From assembly GCA_024638585.1 (NCBI GenBank), contig JAHEKA010000104.1:1-7469 (forward strand): a stretch of 7,469 nt of DNA, given 5' to 3'. The position numbers and the translations under genes were made by a program. This document shows positions 1 through 6,156 of this stretch, piece after piece. Numbering within the stretch: the stretch's first letter is position 1; each line of letters starts with the position of its first letter. The DNA comes from Rhodospirillales bacterium. Lineage in GTDB: Bacteria > Pseudomonadota > Alphaproteobacteria > SMXQ01. The notes under the pieces were generated by a model. The model saw only the letters and a list, made by a program, of their open reading frames with translations. It did no database searches and was not told the origin of the DNA.

Positions 1-387
1 GCCGGCCTCGGGAAGAGCGTCGGAAGCGGTCAGATCGGCGGCGTCCTGGGGCACGGGCTCTTCCGCGCTATCAAAAGCGTCGGGGGACTCCGGTCCCGCT
101 TCGCCTCCCGACGCCTCGGCGTCGCCGGCGAACGAAGCCTCATCGCCCGGTTCCGCTGGATCGCCGCCACGGTCCTCCGATTCTGGCCCTGTCGCTGAAT
201 CGGGCTCCTGCTCCATCCCGCCCTCTGCCGATTCGCGCTCCAGCAACGGGTTCTCCTCGATCTCCGCCTCGATGAAGGTTTCCAGTTCCTGGTTGGACAA
301 CTGCAGCAGCTTGATTGCCTGCTGCAGCTGCGGCGTCATTACGAGCGCCGTGGTTTGGCGAAGGGCCAGTTTCGGGGAGAGCACCAT
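1..387 (-). CDS. rpoN: RNA polymerase sigma-54 factor RpoN, N-terminal part (cut by window edge)
   Basis: This is the start of sigma-54, the alternative sigma factor that recognises -24/-12 promoters and needs AAA+ enhancer-binding activators. The frame is open from an ATG at 385-387 to the window edge, giving 129 codons. Residues 1-50 are the glutamine- and leucine-rich region I: they begin MVLSPKLALRQT and contain MTPQLQQAIKLLQLSNQEL, the family signature that contacts activators and core polymerase. ENPLLE follows at about residues 45-50. Residues from about 50 onward are acidic and rich in Glu, Asp, Pro, Ala and Gly, as expected for the variable region II. The core-binding and DNA-binding domains lie outside the window. 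The ATG is 9 bases after the lptB stop, so the gene is probably co-transcribed with the lpt genes; lptB-rpoN linkage is common in proteobacteria. A second in-frame ATG (residue 17) would remove part of region I and is unlikely to be the start. Confidence 0.94.
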   Translation of the reverse strand, partial: MVLSPKLALRQTTALVMTPQLQQAIKLLQLSNQELETFIEAEIEENPLLERESAEGGMEQEPDSATGPESEDRGGDPAEPGDEASFAGDAEASGGEAGPESPDAFDSAEEPVPQDAADLTASDALPEAG

Positions 388-396
388 CGCGGCGGC

Positions 397-1203
397 CTAA
401 AGGCTGAAGCGTTCGCCCAGATAGACCCGGCGGACGTCTTCGTGGGCCATGATTTCGTCGGGGGTGCCATCCATCAGCACATGTCCGTCATGGATGATGT
501 AGGCCCGATCGACGATATCCAGGGTCTCGCGGACATTATGGTCGGTGATGAGGACCCCGATGCCCCGGTCCCTCAGATGCAGAACGAGGTCGCGGATGTC
601 GCCGAGCGCCACCGGGTCGATCCCCGCGAGCGGTTCGTCGAGCATCATGAATTGCGGCCCCGCGGCCAGCGCCCGGGCGATCTCCACCCGGCGCCGTTCG
701 CCTCCCGATAGTGCCAGCGCCGGGGTGCGCCTGAGGTGCGAGATGGCAAACTCGGCCAACAGGTCTTCGAGGCACGCCTCGCGCTTGTCGCGCTCCGGCT
801 CCACCGCCTCCAGCACAGCACGGATATTATCGGCCACGTTCAGGCCGCGGAAGATGGATGCCTCCTGGGGCAGGTAGCCGATCCCCATCCGGGCCCGGCG
901 GTACATCGGCATGTCGGTGATGTCTTCGCCGTCCAGCAGCACCGTGCCCGAATCCGGGCTGATCAGGCCGCTGATCAGGTAGAAGCAGGTCGTCTTCCCG
1001 GCACCGTTGGGGCCCAGCAGGCCGACAGCTTCGCCGCGCTGCACGGACAGGCTGACGTCGCGCAGCACCGGGCGTTTCTTGAATCCCTTGCCCATGCCGA
1101 TCACTTCCAGGCCGGTGTTGACGCGCACCAGTTCGGGCCCCTTCTCGGGACCGTTTCGGGCGCCGCGTTCAGCCGATTCAGAACCTGTGATCTTGTTGTT
1201 CAT
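397..1203 (-). CDS. lptB: LPS export ABC transporter ATP-binding protein LptB
   Basis: LptB is the cytoplasmic ATPase that, with LptF and LptG, extracts lipopolysaccharide from the inner membrane and drives it along the Lpt bridge. Numbering from the ATG at 1201-1203 (268 aa), the Walker A motif GPNGAGKTT lies near residues 64-72 and the Q-loop glutamine (YLPQEASIF) near 113. The signature LSGGERRRVEIARAL spans about 165-179, Walker B FMMLDEP about 185-191, and the H-loop histidine (ITDHNV) is near 222. The tail VYLGERFSL matches the usual LptB C terminus. The protein is about 25 residues longer than a typical LptB of about 240 because of a hydrophilic N-terminal stretch. The start is uncertain: a TTG at 1207-1209 is in frame, and a GTG at 1126-1128 preceded by AAGGGG would give a standard 243 aa. 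The gene lies 69 bases after lptA, the largest gap in the kdsD-rpoN cluster. Confidence 0.95.
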   Translation of the reverse strand: MNNKITGSESAERGARNGPEKGPELVRVNTGLEVIGMGKGFKKRPVLRDVSLSVQRGEAVGLLGPNGAGKTTCFYLISGLISPDSGTVLLDGEDITDMPMYRRARMGIGYLPQEASIFRGLNVADNIRAVLEAVEPERDKREACLEDLLAEFAISHLRRTPALALSGGERRRVEIARALAAGPQFMMLDEPLAGIDPVALGDIRDLVLHLRDRGIGVLITDHNVRETLDIVDRAYIIHDGHVLMDGTPDEIMAHEDVRRVYLGERFSL

Positions 1204-1272
1204 ATCCAAAAAGGTGTAGGCGATCAGTGGTTTAATTTCGATGAAGACCGGGACGCTCCGGCGCCGCGCGGC

Positions 1273-2139
1273 TTACTGGTTGGGAACGATCAGAACCCGC
1301 ACCGGCGGCTGTCCCTTGCCGCTATCGCCGGCGACAAGCCGGCTGATCCCGGTCTTGAAATTGACGATGGCGCGCTCGCCGTTCATCTGGTTCTTGCCCC
1401 GGGTGATTCGTACCTTGCCCCACAGTTCCGCAGTCTCTTGATCGGGACGGTAGACCCCCCGCTGCCCCAGCGCAATCTCTCCGGGCCGGGTGATGATCAC
1501 GTTGCCGTAAGCGTCCATGCGGCGGGGGCCCTGTTTCTTGCCGGCGCGGCTTGCCGGGCCTTGCCCCTTGGGCGCCGACTGGGTGGTCAGCACATCGGCG
1601 CGGACGGTGCGCCCGCCGCCCTTGGGCGGATTGCGCTGGCGCAGGACGGCATTGCCACGGGCCACGGCAAGAGCCTTCTTTTCATAATATTCCAGGCTGT
1701 CGCGCGCCGTGACGATGTCTTCCTTGGTTTCCAGGCGCAGCTTGCTTCCGGTCAGCACCAGCATGCCCTTGCGGGCGTCGTAGACGCCGCGGTCCCCATA
1801 GACGGTTTGTTCCGGCGAGACGATCTTGACGTTGCCCACGGCATCGATGCGGGTGATCTCCGAACCCTTGCCTTTGGTCTCGACGTAATGGGCGGTCAGG
1901 GTATCGGCAAAAACCGTGGTCTCGCCCTGGATGGCCTTGGCATTGCCCCTGGCGACATAGCGTCGGTCCTTCTGGTTCCACTCGATCCCTTGATCGGCAT
2001 AGACCTCGATCGGCTTGGACCCTTTGGCGCCGAGCCCGAGTCCCTGAGCCTGACCCGGCGCGGCGGGCCACATCAAGGTCGGGACCGCCGCAAAGAATAG
2101 CAACGTCAAAAGGGCCGTGAAGGTGTGCCGGCGATTCAT
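1273..2139 (-). CDS. lptA: LPS transport periplasmic protein LptA (OstA-like)
   Basis: LptA is the periplasmic bridge protein that carries LPS from LptC to LptD at the outer membrane. The 288-residue product starts with a signal peptide: NRRH, then a hydrophobic core at about residues 7-25 and probable cleavage near AQA at 29-31. The OstA/LptA fold follows, with repeating strand pairs built around glycine-asparagine turns: ARGNAKAIQGETTVFAD at about 63-79, GNVKIVSPEQTVYGDRGVYD at 102-121, GNAVLRQ at 162-168, GNVIITRPGEIALGQRGVY at 212-230 and GKVRITRGKNQMNGE at 241-255. At 288 residues it is well above the roughly 185 of E. coli LptA. The extra length includes a basic, Gly/Pro-rich linker at about 169-207 and a tail after about 265. 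The ATG overlaps the lptC stop (ATGA) and has an AGGA at 7 bases spacing, so translation is probably coupled. The family assignment is firm; the role of the insert is unknown. Confidence 0.92.
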   Translation of the reverse strand: MNRRHTFTALLTLLFFAAVPTLMWPAAPGQAQGLGLGAKGSKPIEVYADQGIEWNQKDRRYVARGNAKAIQGETTVFADTLTAHYVETKGKGSEITRIDAVGNVKIVSPEQTVYGDRGVYDARKGMLVLTGSKLRLETKEDIVTARDSLEYYEKKALAVARGNAVLRQRNPPKGGGRTVRADVLTTQSAPKGQGPASRAGKKQGPRRMDAYGNVIITRPGEIALGQRGVYRPDQETAELWGKVRITRGKNQMNGERAIVNFKTGISRLVAGDSGKGQPPVRVLIVPNQ

Positions 2140-2912
2140 TTTTCCGTCCTTGCTGGCGCCGCCTTGCGCTTGCGTTTGTCCCTGGGATAGAGGATGGCCT
2201 TCGACTTGCCGGTGAACACCACGGTCTTGCCGCCGTCGACCACCTTGAAGCCCTCTCCGGTTACGTCGATAGAGGGGCCGCTGCCGGTGACCGGATCCTT
2301 GCCCTCGGCAGTGCCCGCCTTGAGGTCGATCCGCGCGGTGGGGCTCGCGAAATGCAGCCCCTTGTCGTGGAAGAGGTCGACGCCGCCGCCAAGCTGGAGC
2401 ACCTGCTTCTTCTGCGCGTAACTGCCCTTCGCCGCCATCAAGGCGACCCAGGCACCGCTGTCGGTGGTGATGTCGCCCTTGGGATTTTTCAACACGATCT
2501 CATCGGCCCCGGGACTCGCGCGGCGCGCCTCGTCGGCCGTCAGCGTGAAGGGGCGGGACCGCTTGTTGGTGCCGGCGAAGCGCGGCTTCACCATGCGGAG
2601 CGTCTTGGCTTCCTCCGGGTTGATGCTGGCGAAGCCGACCCGGAACCGAGCTTCGATGGCGCCCCATTGGGCCCAGACCGCGACAACGCAGATGATCAGC
2701 ACGGCAAACGCCGGCAACGCCAGGCGCAGGGCGGAGACCTTGCGCCGGTGGGCGCGCTGGGTGGTGGCGGGGATGCCTTCCCGGGTGGGTATCGTGCCCA
2801 GCGGTGCCGCCGCATTTTCATGGCCGCGCCGCCGACGGCGCTCGCTGGGCCTCGATTCGGCCCTTTCTGCCTTGAGACGTTTCGACGGGGTCTTGATTGG
2901 CGGTGTGGTCAT
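2136..2912 (-). CDS. lptC: LPS export ABC transporter periplasmic protein LptC
   Basis: LptC is the single-pass inner-membrane protein that takes LPS from LptBFG and hands it to LptA. From the ATG at 2910-2912 the product has 258 residues. It has a basic cytoplasmic tail (about 1-60, with RRRRR near 25-29), one membrane helix (about 61-83, rich in Ala, Leu, Ile and Val and ending WAQW), and a periplasmic LptC/OstA-like beta domain from about 100 to 243. That domain includes PFTLTADEARR near 121-131, an ITTDSGAWVALMAAKGSY stretch near 148-165, and a GEGFKVVDGGKTVVFTGKSKA end near 219-239. A short basic tail follows. An in-frame TTG at 2958-2960 would extend it by 16 residues into the end of kdsD, but the ATG is the more ordinary choice. 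LptC sequences diverge strongly, so the call rests on topology plus position between kdsD and lptA. The stop overlaps the lptA start. Confidence 0.88.
   Translation of the reverse strand: MTTPPIKTPSKRLKAERAESRPSERRRRRGHENAAAPLGTIPTREGIPATTQRAHRRKVSALRLALPAFAVLIICVVAVWAQWGAIEARFRVGFASINPEEAKTLRMVKPRFAGTNKRSRPFTLTADEARRASPGADEIVLKNPKGDITTDSGAWVALMAAKGSYAQKKQVLQLGGGVDLFHDKGLHFASPTARIDLKAGTAEGKDPVTGSGPSIDVTGEGFKVVDGGKTVVFTGKSKAILYPRDKRKRKAAPARTEK
2144..2151 (-). promoter_or_regulatory. Ribosome binding site of lptA inside the lptC 3' end
   Basis: On the minus strand AAGGACGG lies within the last codons of lptC, with the AGGA core 7 bases before the lptA ATG at 2137-2139. It supports that ATG as the true start, and it suggests that ribosomes finishing lptC restart on lptA. 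Confidence 0.7.
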
Positions 2913-2944
2913 GTTGATGGTCCCGCGTGACCGCAACTGGACGC

Positions 2945-3949
2945 TCAGGTGATCCCCCAATGCAGGATGTCATGGATGCGCACCAGGCCGATGGGCTTGC
3001 CGTCATCGAGAACGAAGACGGCGCTGATGCGCTTTTCGTTCATCAGGCCGAGCGCTTCCGCCGCCAGCAGTTGGGGCGGGACGGAAATTGGATCCCGGGT
3101 CATGATGTCTTCGGCGCGCACTTCCAACAGATCCGGTGACATGTGTCGGCGCAGGTCGCCGTCGGTGATGACGCCCGCCAAGTGCCCGTCGCCGTCGACC
3201 ACTCCGGCCACGCCGAAGGTCTTGGCGGTGATGGTGATCAACACGTCCGCCATGACGTCGCTGGGTGCAACAATGGGCATGGACTCACCCTTGTGCATGA
3301 TGTCGGTGACCTTGGCCAATTTACGCCCGAGCTGTCCCCCCGGATGGAGAAGCTGGAACTGATCGGCGGTGAAGCTCTTGCGTTCCAGGAGGGCGATGGC
3401 CAGGGCATCCCCCAGCGCAAGCGTCACCGTGGTGGACGTGGTCGGCGCCAGGCCCATCGGGCAGGCTTCGTCGCCCTGGGGCAGGACCAGGACGACGTCG
3501 GCAGCCTCGGCCAGGGCGCTCGCTTCCTTCCCGGTGATGGCGACCAGCGGGATCGAGAACCGCCGGCTGTGGGCGATGATGTCGGCGAGCTCCACCGTGT
3601 CTCCGGAATTGGAGATCGCCAACACGGCGTCCTCTCGGGTGATCATGCCAAGGTCGCCGTGGCTCGCTTCGCCGGGGTGGACGAAGAAGGCCGGCGTGCC
3701 CGTCGATGCCAGCGTGGCGGCGATCTTGTTGGCGATGTGGCCGCTCTTGCCCATACCGGAAACGATGATGCGTCCGGCCACGTCGGTAAACATGTCGAGG
3801 GCCTTGACGAAGCTTTCGTCGAGCGCCTGGGCGGCCTGGATCATTCCATCCGCTTCGATCTCGATCACGCGCCGGCCAACGGCGATGTCTTTTCTTGCCT
3901 GGTCATCTGCCGGGGCATCAGCGGTGGGCGGGGTTGGATTCGCGGGCAT
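2945..3949 (-). CDS. kdsD: D-arabinose 5-phosphate isomerase (KpsF/GutQ/KdsD family)
   Basis: The enzyme converts D-ribulose 5-phosphate to D-arabinose 5-phosphate, the first step towards Kdo, the sugar that joins lipid A to the LPS core. The 334-residue product has the family layout. A SIS sugar-isomerase domain covers about 35-205, with GMGKSGH at 65-71, ASTGTP at 81-86, HPGEASHGDLG at 91-101, ISNSGDT at 112-118 and APTTSTT at 168-174. A tandem CBS pair follows at about 215-270 and 280-334 (IMHKGESMP, GVITDGDLRRH, IMTRDPISV). Family active-site residues, including the lysine of GMGKSG and the histidines of HPGEASH, are present. The first 20 or so residues are a disordered Pro/Ala-rich leader. 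The ATG at 3947-3949 has no strong ribosome binding site. The product sits with lptC, lptA and lptB, which agrees with LPS rather than capsule or glucitol metabolism. KdsC, the Kdo 8-phosphate phosphatase, is not adjacent. Confidence 0.95.
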   Translation of the reverse strand: MPANPTPPTADAPADDQARKDIAVGRRVIEIEADGMIQAAQALDESFVKALDMFTDVAGRIIVSGMGKSGHIANKIAATLASTGTPAFFVHPGEASHGDLGMITREDAVLAISNSGDTVELADIIAHSRRFSIPLVAITGKEASALAEAADVVLVLPQGDEACPMGLAPTTSTTVTLALGDALAIALLERKSFTADQFQLLHPGGQLGRKLAKVTDIMHKGESMPIVAPSDVMADVLITITAKTFGVAGVVDGDGHLAGVITDGDLRRHMSPDLLEVRAEDIMTRDPISVPPQLLAAEALGLMNEKRISAVFVLDDGKPIGLVRIHDILHWGIT

Positions 3950-4035
3950 GGTGATCGGAGCAGTCCCTCATCAACGGATCGCCCCTGCCGCCGACACCCG
4001 CCGCCGGAGAGGCGTATCCCCCAAAAATCCTATCA

Positions 4036-4051
4036 GATAAGTAAACCTTAA
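4036..4051 (-). promoter_or_regulatory. Possible CtrA-like box upstream of kdsD
   Basis: The minus strand reads TTAA, seven bases, then TTATC. This matches the alphaproteobacterial CtrA consensus TTAA-N7-TTAAC at all but one defined position. It lies in the AT-rich part of the 127-base gap between nrnC and kdsD, about 90 bases before the kdsD start. No clear sigma-70 -35/-10 pair was found beside it, so it could be chance in an AT-rich patch. Confidence 0.2.
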
Positions 4052-4076
4052 GACACCGGCTGATTCCCAGCGCGCC

Positions 4077-4694
4077 CTAATGGGCGAAGATGTCTAACTC
4101 GGGCCAGCCGCCCAGGTCGAGCGCGACCCGGTGGGGCAGGAAATCGAAGCAGGCCTGGGCGAGATGCGCCCGGCCCTCGCGTTCCAGCATGGCGTCCAAG
4201 CGGGCCTTTAGTGCATGCAGGTGTAGCACGTCCGCAGCGGCGTATTCCCGCTGCGCCCGGCTGAGGTCGTCGGCGCCCCAGTCGGACGATTGCTGCGCCT
4301 TGGACAGTTCCGTGCCCAAAAGCTCCCTGGTCAGGTCGGCGAGGCCATGGCGGTCGGTATAGGTGCGTGCGATTCGTGAGGCGATCTTGGTGCAGTAGAC
4401 CGGGGCGCAGTCGATCCCCAGCCAGTATTTCAGTGCGGCGATGTCAAAGCGCGCGAAGTGGAACAGCTTGAGACGCGCGGGGTCGGCCAATTGGGCGCTG
4501 AGGTTGGGGGCTGAATAGGGCCGTTCGCCGGAGGTGAAGCGGACCAGATGAGCATCGCCGGTTCCGTCGCTCAACTGCACCACGCAAAGCCGGTCCCGTG
4601 CGGTCACCAGTCCCATGGTTTCCGTATCCACGGCTATCACGTCGCCAAGGTCGATCACCGAGGAAATGTCGCCCTCGTGAAGATGGACTGTCAT
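4077..4694 (-). CDS. nrnC: NrnC-type 3'-5' exoribonuclease (short RNase D-like, DEDDy family)
   Basis: The product is a short exonuclease of the DEDDy superfamily. Numbered from the ATG at 4692-4694 (205 aa), motif I is AVDTETMGL with Asp23 and Glu25, motif II is HFARFD with Asp84, and motif III is YAAAD with Tyr151 and Asp155. The conserved block VYCTKIASRIARTYTDRHGL spans about 99-118, and AQQSSDWG follows at about 133-140. There is no C-terminal HRDC domain, so this is not a full-length RNase D (about 370 aa in E. coli). Size and motifs fit alphaproteobacterial NrnC, which degrades very short RNAs, including dinucleotides, in place of oligoribonuclease. The start is set by a GAGGAG 9 bases upstream; a TTG at 4749-4751 adds 19 residues but lies in the T-run of a terminator. 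Many databases would label it ribonuclease D. Confidence 0.92.
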   Translation of the reverse strand: MTVHLHEGDISSVIDLGDVIAVDTETMGLVTARDRLCVVQLSDGTGDAHLVRFTSGERPYSAPNLSAQLADPARLKLFHFARFDIAALKYWLGIDCAPVYCTKIASRIARTYTDRHGLADLTRELLGTELSKAQQSSDWGADDLSRAQREYAAADVLHLHALKARLDAMLEREGRAHLAQACFDFLPHRVALDLGGWPELDIFAH

Positions 4695-4703
4695 GACGGT
4701 TGG

Positions 4704-4709
4704 CTCCTC
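4704..4709 (-). promoter_or_regulatory. Ribosome binding site that decides the nrnC start
   Basis: GAGGAG on the minus strand is 9 bases before the ATG at 4692-4694. It favours the 205-residue NrnC over the upstream TTG extension. Confidence 0.75.
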
Positions 4710-4749
4710 GTGCGGTTCATCGTTCCTGTGCCTTTTGGCGGGCGCCCAC

Positions 4750-4777
4750 AAAAAAGGCGCGCCCAGTAGGGTGCGCC
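4750..4777 (-). terminator. Rho-independent terminator between tRNA-Leu and nrnC
   Basis: On the minus strand the arms GGCGCACCC and GGGCGCGCC pair over 9 positions with one A-C mismatch around a TACT loop. Six T residues follow directly. The structure lies about 100 bases after the tRNA 3' end and about 55 bases before the nrnC ATG, so it probably ends the tRNA-Leu transcript. Little room is left for a separate nrnC promoter, which raises the possibility of partial read-through. Confidence 0.8.
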
Positions 4778-4877
4778 GCGGCTTTGCAAGAAGCAGTCCG
4801 GGACCGGAAGGTCCTCGCAGCGGACCGGCGGACCGAACAATTCATCGCCCCCGGTTCCGGCGCCCGGGGACGCGAAG

Positions 4878-4964
4878 TGGTGCGGATGGGGAGAGTCGAA
4901 CTCCCACTTCCTTTCGGAAACAGACACCTGAAGCCTGCGCGTCTACCAATTCCGCCACATCCGC
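4878..4964 (-). tRNA. tRNA-Leu (anticodon CAG), CCA encoded
   Basis: The minus strand folds as a class II tRNA of 87 bases including the encoded CCA. The acceptor arms GCGGATG and CATCCGC pair over 7 bp with discriminator A, and the D arm carries GCGGAATTGGTAGACGC. The anticodon arm is CAGGC-TTCAGGT-GTCTG with CAG at 4928-4930, reading CUG codons. The variable arm is long and leucine-type (TTTCCGAAAGGAA), and the T arm is GGGAG-TTCGACT-CTCCC. The form closely matches bacterial tRNA-Leu(CAG). Nothing looks broken. Confidence 0.97.
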
Positions 4965-5043
4965 GATGTCATTCACGCGGCCTGCCGCGCCGTTTGGGCC
5001 CCTGGCCCGCGCCGCGCCGCTCGGCCTTGTGCAGGCGGGTTTG

Positions 5044-5070
5044 GATATACGTGGGCGGCACAGAAGTCAA
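5044..5070 (-). promoter_or_regulatory. Candidate promoter of tRNA-Leu
   Basis: The minus strand has TTGACT (5065-5070) and TATATC (5044-5049), 15 bases apart. This is the best sigma-70-like pair upstream of the tRNA. It would start transcription about 70 bases before the mature 5' end, leaving a leader for RNase P to remove. The short spacer is the main weakness. Confidence 0.5.
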
Positions 5071-5116
5071 CCGCTTAGGGGGTTGGTCGGGCAGCGCGGC
5101 GACCCACCGTCAAGCG

Positions 5117-5145
5117 TTGGGCTGCTCAATCCGATCTGCTACGAT
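5117..5145 (+). promoter_or_regulatory. Candidate sigma-70 promoter of the NDUFA9-like gene
   Basis: TTGGGC at 5117-5122 and TACGAT at 5140-5145 are separated by exactly 17 bases. The first has three and the second four of six consensus positions. Transcription would start near 5152, about 55 bases before the ATG. It is divergent from the tRNA-Leu promoter in the same 243-base gap. Confidence 0.45.
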
Positions 5146-5194
5146 AAACAACCTATCGGCTGGGGGGCGGTGCGGTTGTCCCCTTCCCTTAAAC

Positions 5195-5198
5195 GAGG
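5195..5198 (+). promoter_or_regulatory. Ribosome binding site of the NDUFA9-like gene
   Basis: GAGG lies 9 bases before the ATG at 5208-5210 and supports that start. An upstream in-frame extension would lack any such site. Confidence 0.6.
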
Positions 5199-5207
5199 CG
5201 CGAGTAC

Positions 5208-6146
5208 ATGCCCCTTCAGCAAATCACGGTGTTCGGTGCTTCGGGCTTCGTCGGTCGCGCCGTGGTCGAGCGCCTAGGTCGCGCCGGCGCCCGGGTGATC
5301 GCCGCCGCGCGCCATGCAGAGGAGAGCCCGGTGCTGGCCGCCCTGGCCGCCGAAGCGGATGTGGTGCCTGCCGATTGCGATATCACTGACGGCGAGCGGG
5401 TGGCATTCCTGCTGGATGGGTCGGACGCTGCCGTCAACCTGGTTGGCATCCTCCATGAATCGCCAGGCCGATCGTTCCAGGCCTTGCATGCCGATGCTCC
5501 GGGACTGATCGCCGAGGCGGCACTGGCGGCGGGCGTCGATCGCTTCGTCCAGGTCTCCGCCATTGGTGCTGACGTCGCCTCGCCTTCTAGATACCTTTCC
5601 AGCAAGGGCCGGGGCGAGACCGCCGCCTGGGCCGCGTTCCCGAAGACCACCATCCTGCGGCCCAGTGTGATCTTTGGTCCCAATGACAGCTTCTTCAACC
5701 GCTTCGATGCGATGGCGCGCCTCGCCCCCGCCCTGCCGCTGTTCGGCGGGGGCCGGAACCTTTTCCAGCCGGTCTATGTCGGTGATGTGGCCGAGGCGGT
5801 TTATGTCGCCCTGACCGGCGAGGGCGTCCAAGGCAGCGCTTATGAGCTGGGCGGCCCGGACCGTGCGAGCTTCCGCAAATTGATGGAGATGCTCTTGGCG
5901 GAGTCGGGACGCCGCCGTCTCCTGCTGCCGCTGCCTATGTTTCTCGCCGACCTCATCGGGCTCTTAGGGGACGGAATTGCCGCCCTTGGGCTGACGCCGC
6001 CGCTGACCCGGGATCAGGCACGCATGTTGCGCACCGACAATGTCATGAGGGATGGTGCCGACGGGCTTGAGGCGCTGGGCATAGAAGCGACGCCCATGGG
6101 GGCGATCCTGCCCGCCTATCTCGGGCCGGGCGGCGGGAGGGACTGA
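5208..6146 (+). CDS. Complex I NDUFA9-like atypical SDR protein
   Basis: The 312-residue product belongs to the atypical short-chain dehydrogenase group that includes NDUFA9, the 39 kDa accessory subunit of mitochondrial complex I. The nucleotide-binding motif GASGFVG lies at residues 10-16. A nucleotide-contact region (ADCDITDGE) is at 55-63, NLVGILHES at 77-85, VQVSAIGAD at 114-122, and a Tyr129-x3-Lys133 pair sits in the usual SDR place. It also has RPSVIFGPND at 151-160, QPVYVGDVAEAV at 187-198 and YELGGP at 212-217. A hydrophobic stretch at about 238-262 is typical of these proteins. There is no signal peptide, so it should be cytoplasmic or membrane-associated. In mitochondria NDUFA9 binds NADPH at the Q-module junction and is not catalytic; the bacterial role is inferred only. 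The ATG has GAGG 9 bases upstream. The gene seems monocistronic and converges with uppP. Confidence 0.88.
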   Translation: MPLQQITVFGASGFVGRAVVERLGRAGARVIAAARHAEESPVLAALAAEADVVPADCDITDGERVAFLLDGSDAAVNLVGILHESPGRSFQALHADAPGLIAEAALAAGVDRFVQVSAIGADVASPSRYLSSKGRGETAAWAAFPKTTILRPSVIFGPNDSFFNRFDAMARLAPALPLFGGGRNLFQPVYVGDVAEAVYVALTGEGVQGSAYELGGPDRASFRKLMEMLLAESGRRRLLLPLPMFLADLIGLLGDGIAALGLTPPLTRDQARMLRTDNVMRDGADGLEALGIEATPMGAILPAYLGPGGGRD

Positions 6147-6156
6147 GTGTTCGGCG

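Noticed and set aside
1261..1272. GC-rich palindrome GCCGCGCGGC just after the lptA stop
   Set aside because: There is no T-run after it, the self-complementary core leaves no loop, and lptB follows in the same operon. It is not credible as a terminator.
736..2100. A 454-codon open frame on the plus strand opposite lptB and lptA
   Set aside because: It is antisense to two firmly identified genes, crosses their boundary, and has no domain or ribosome binding site. Long antisense frames are common in GC-rich genes with strong codon bias.
3143..4051. A 302-codon open frame on the plus strand opposite kdsD
   Set aside because: It is a shadow of kdsD, rich in Gly, Asp, His, Arg and Val as expected from reverse reading of GC-rich codons, and has no recognisable motif.
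4693..5389. Overlapping plus-strand frames across tRNA-Leu and the divergent promoter region
   Set aside because: They cover a tRNA gene, the terminator and the promoters of both neighbours, and run into nrnC and the NDUFA9-like gene. No protein family is visible.
6147..6156. Search for a bidirectional terminator between the NDUFA9-like gene and uppP
   Set aside because: Only 10 bases separate the stops and they contain no stem-loop; any termination signal must lie inside the coding regions or be Rho-dependent.
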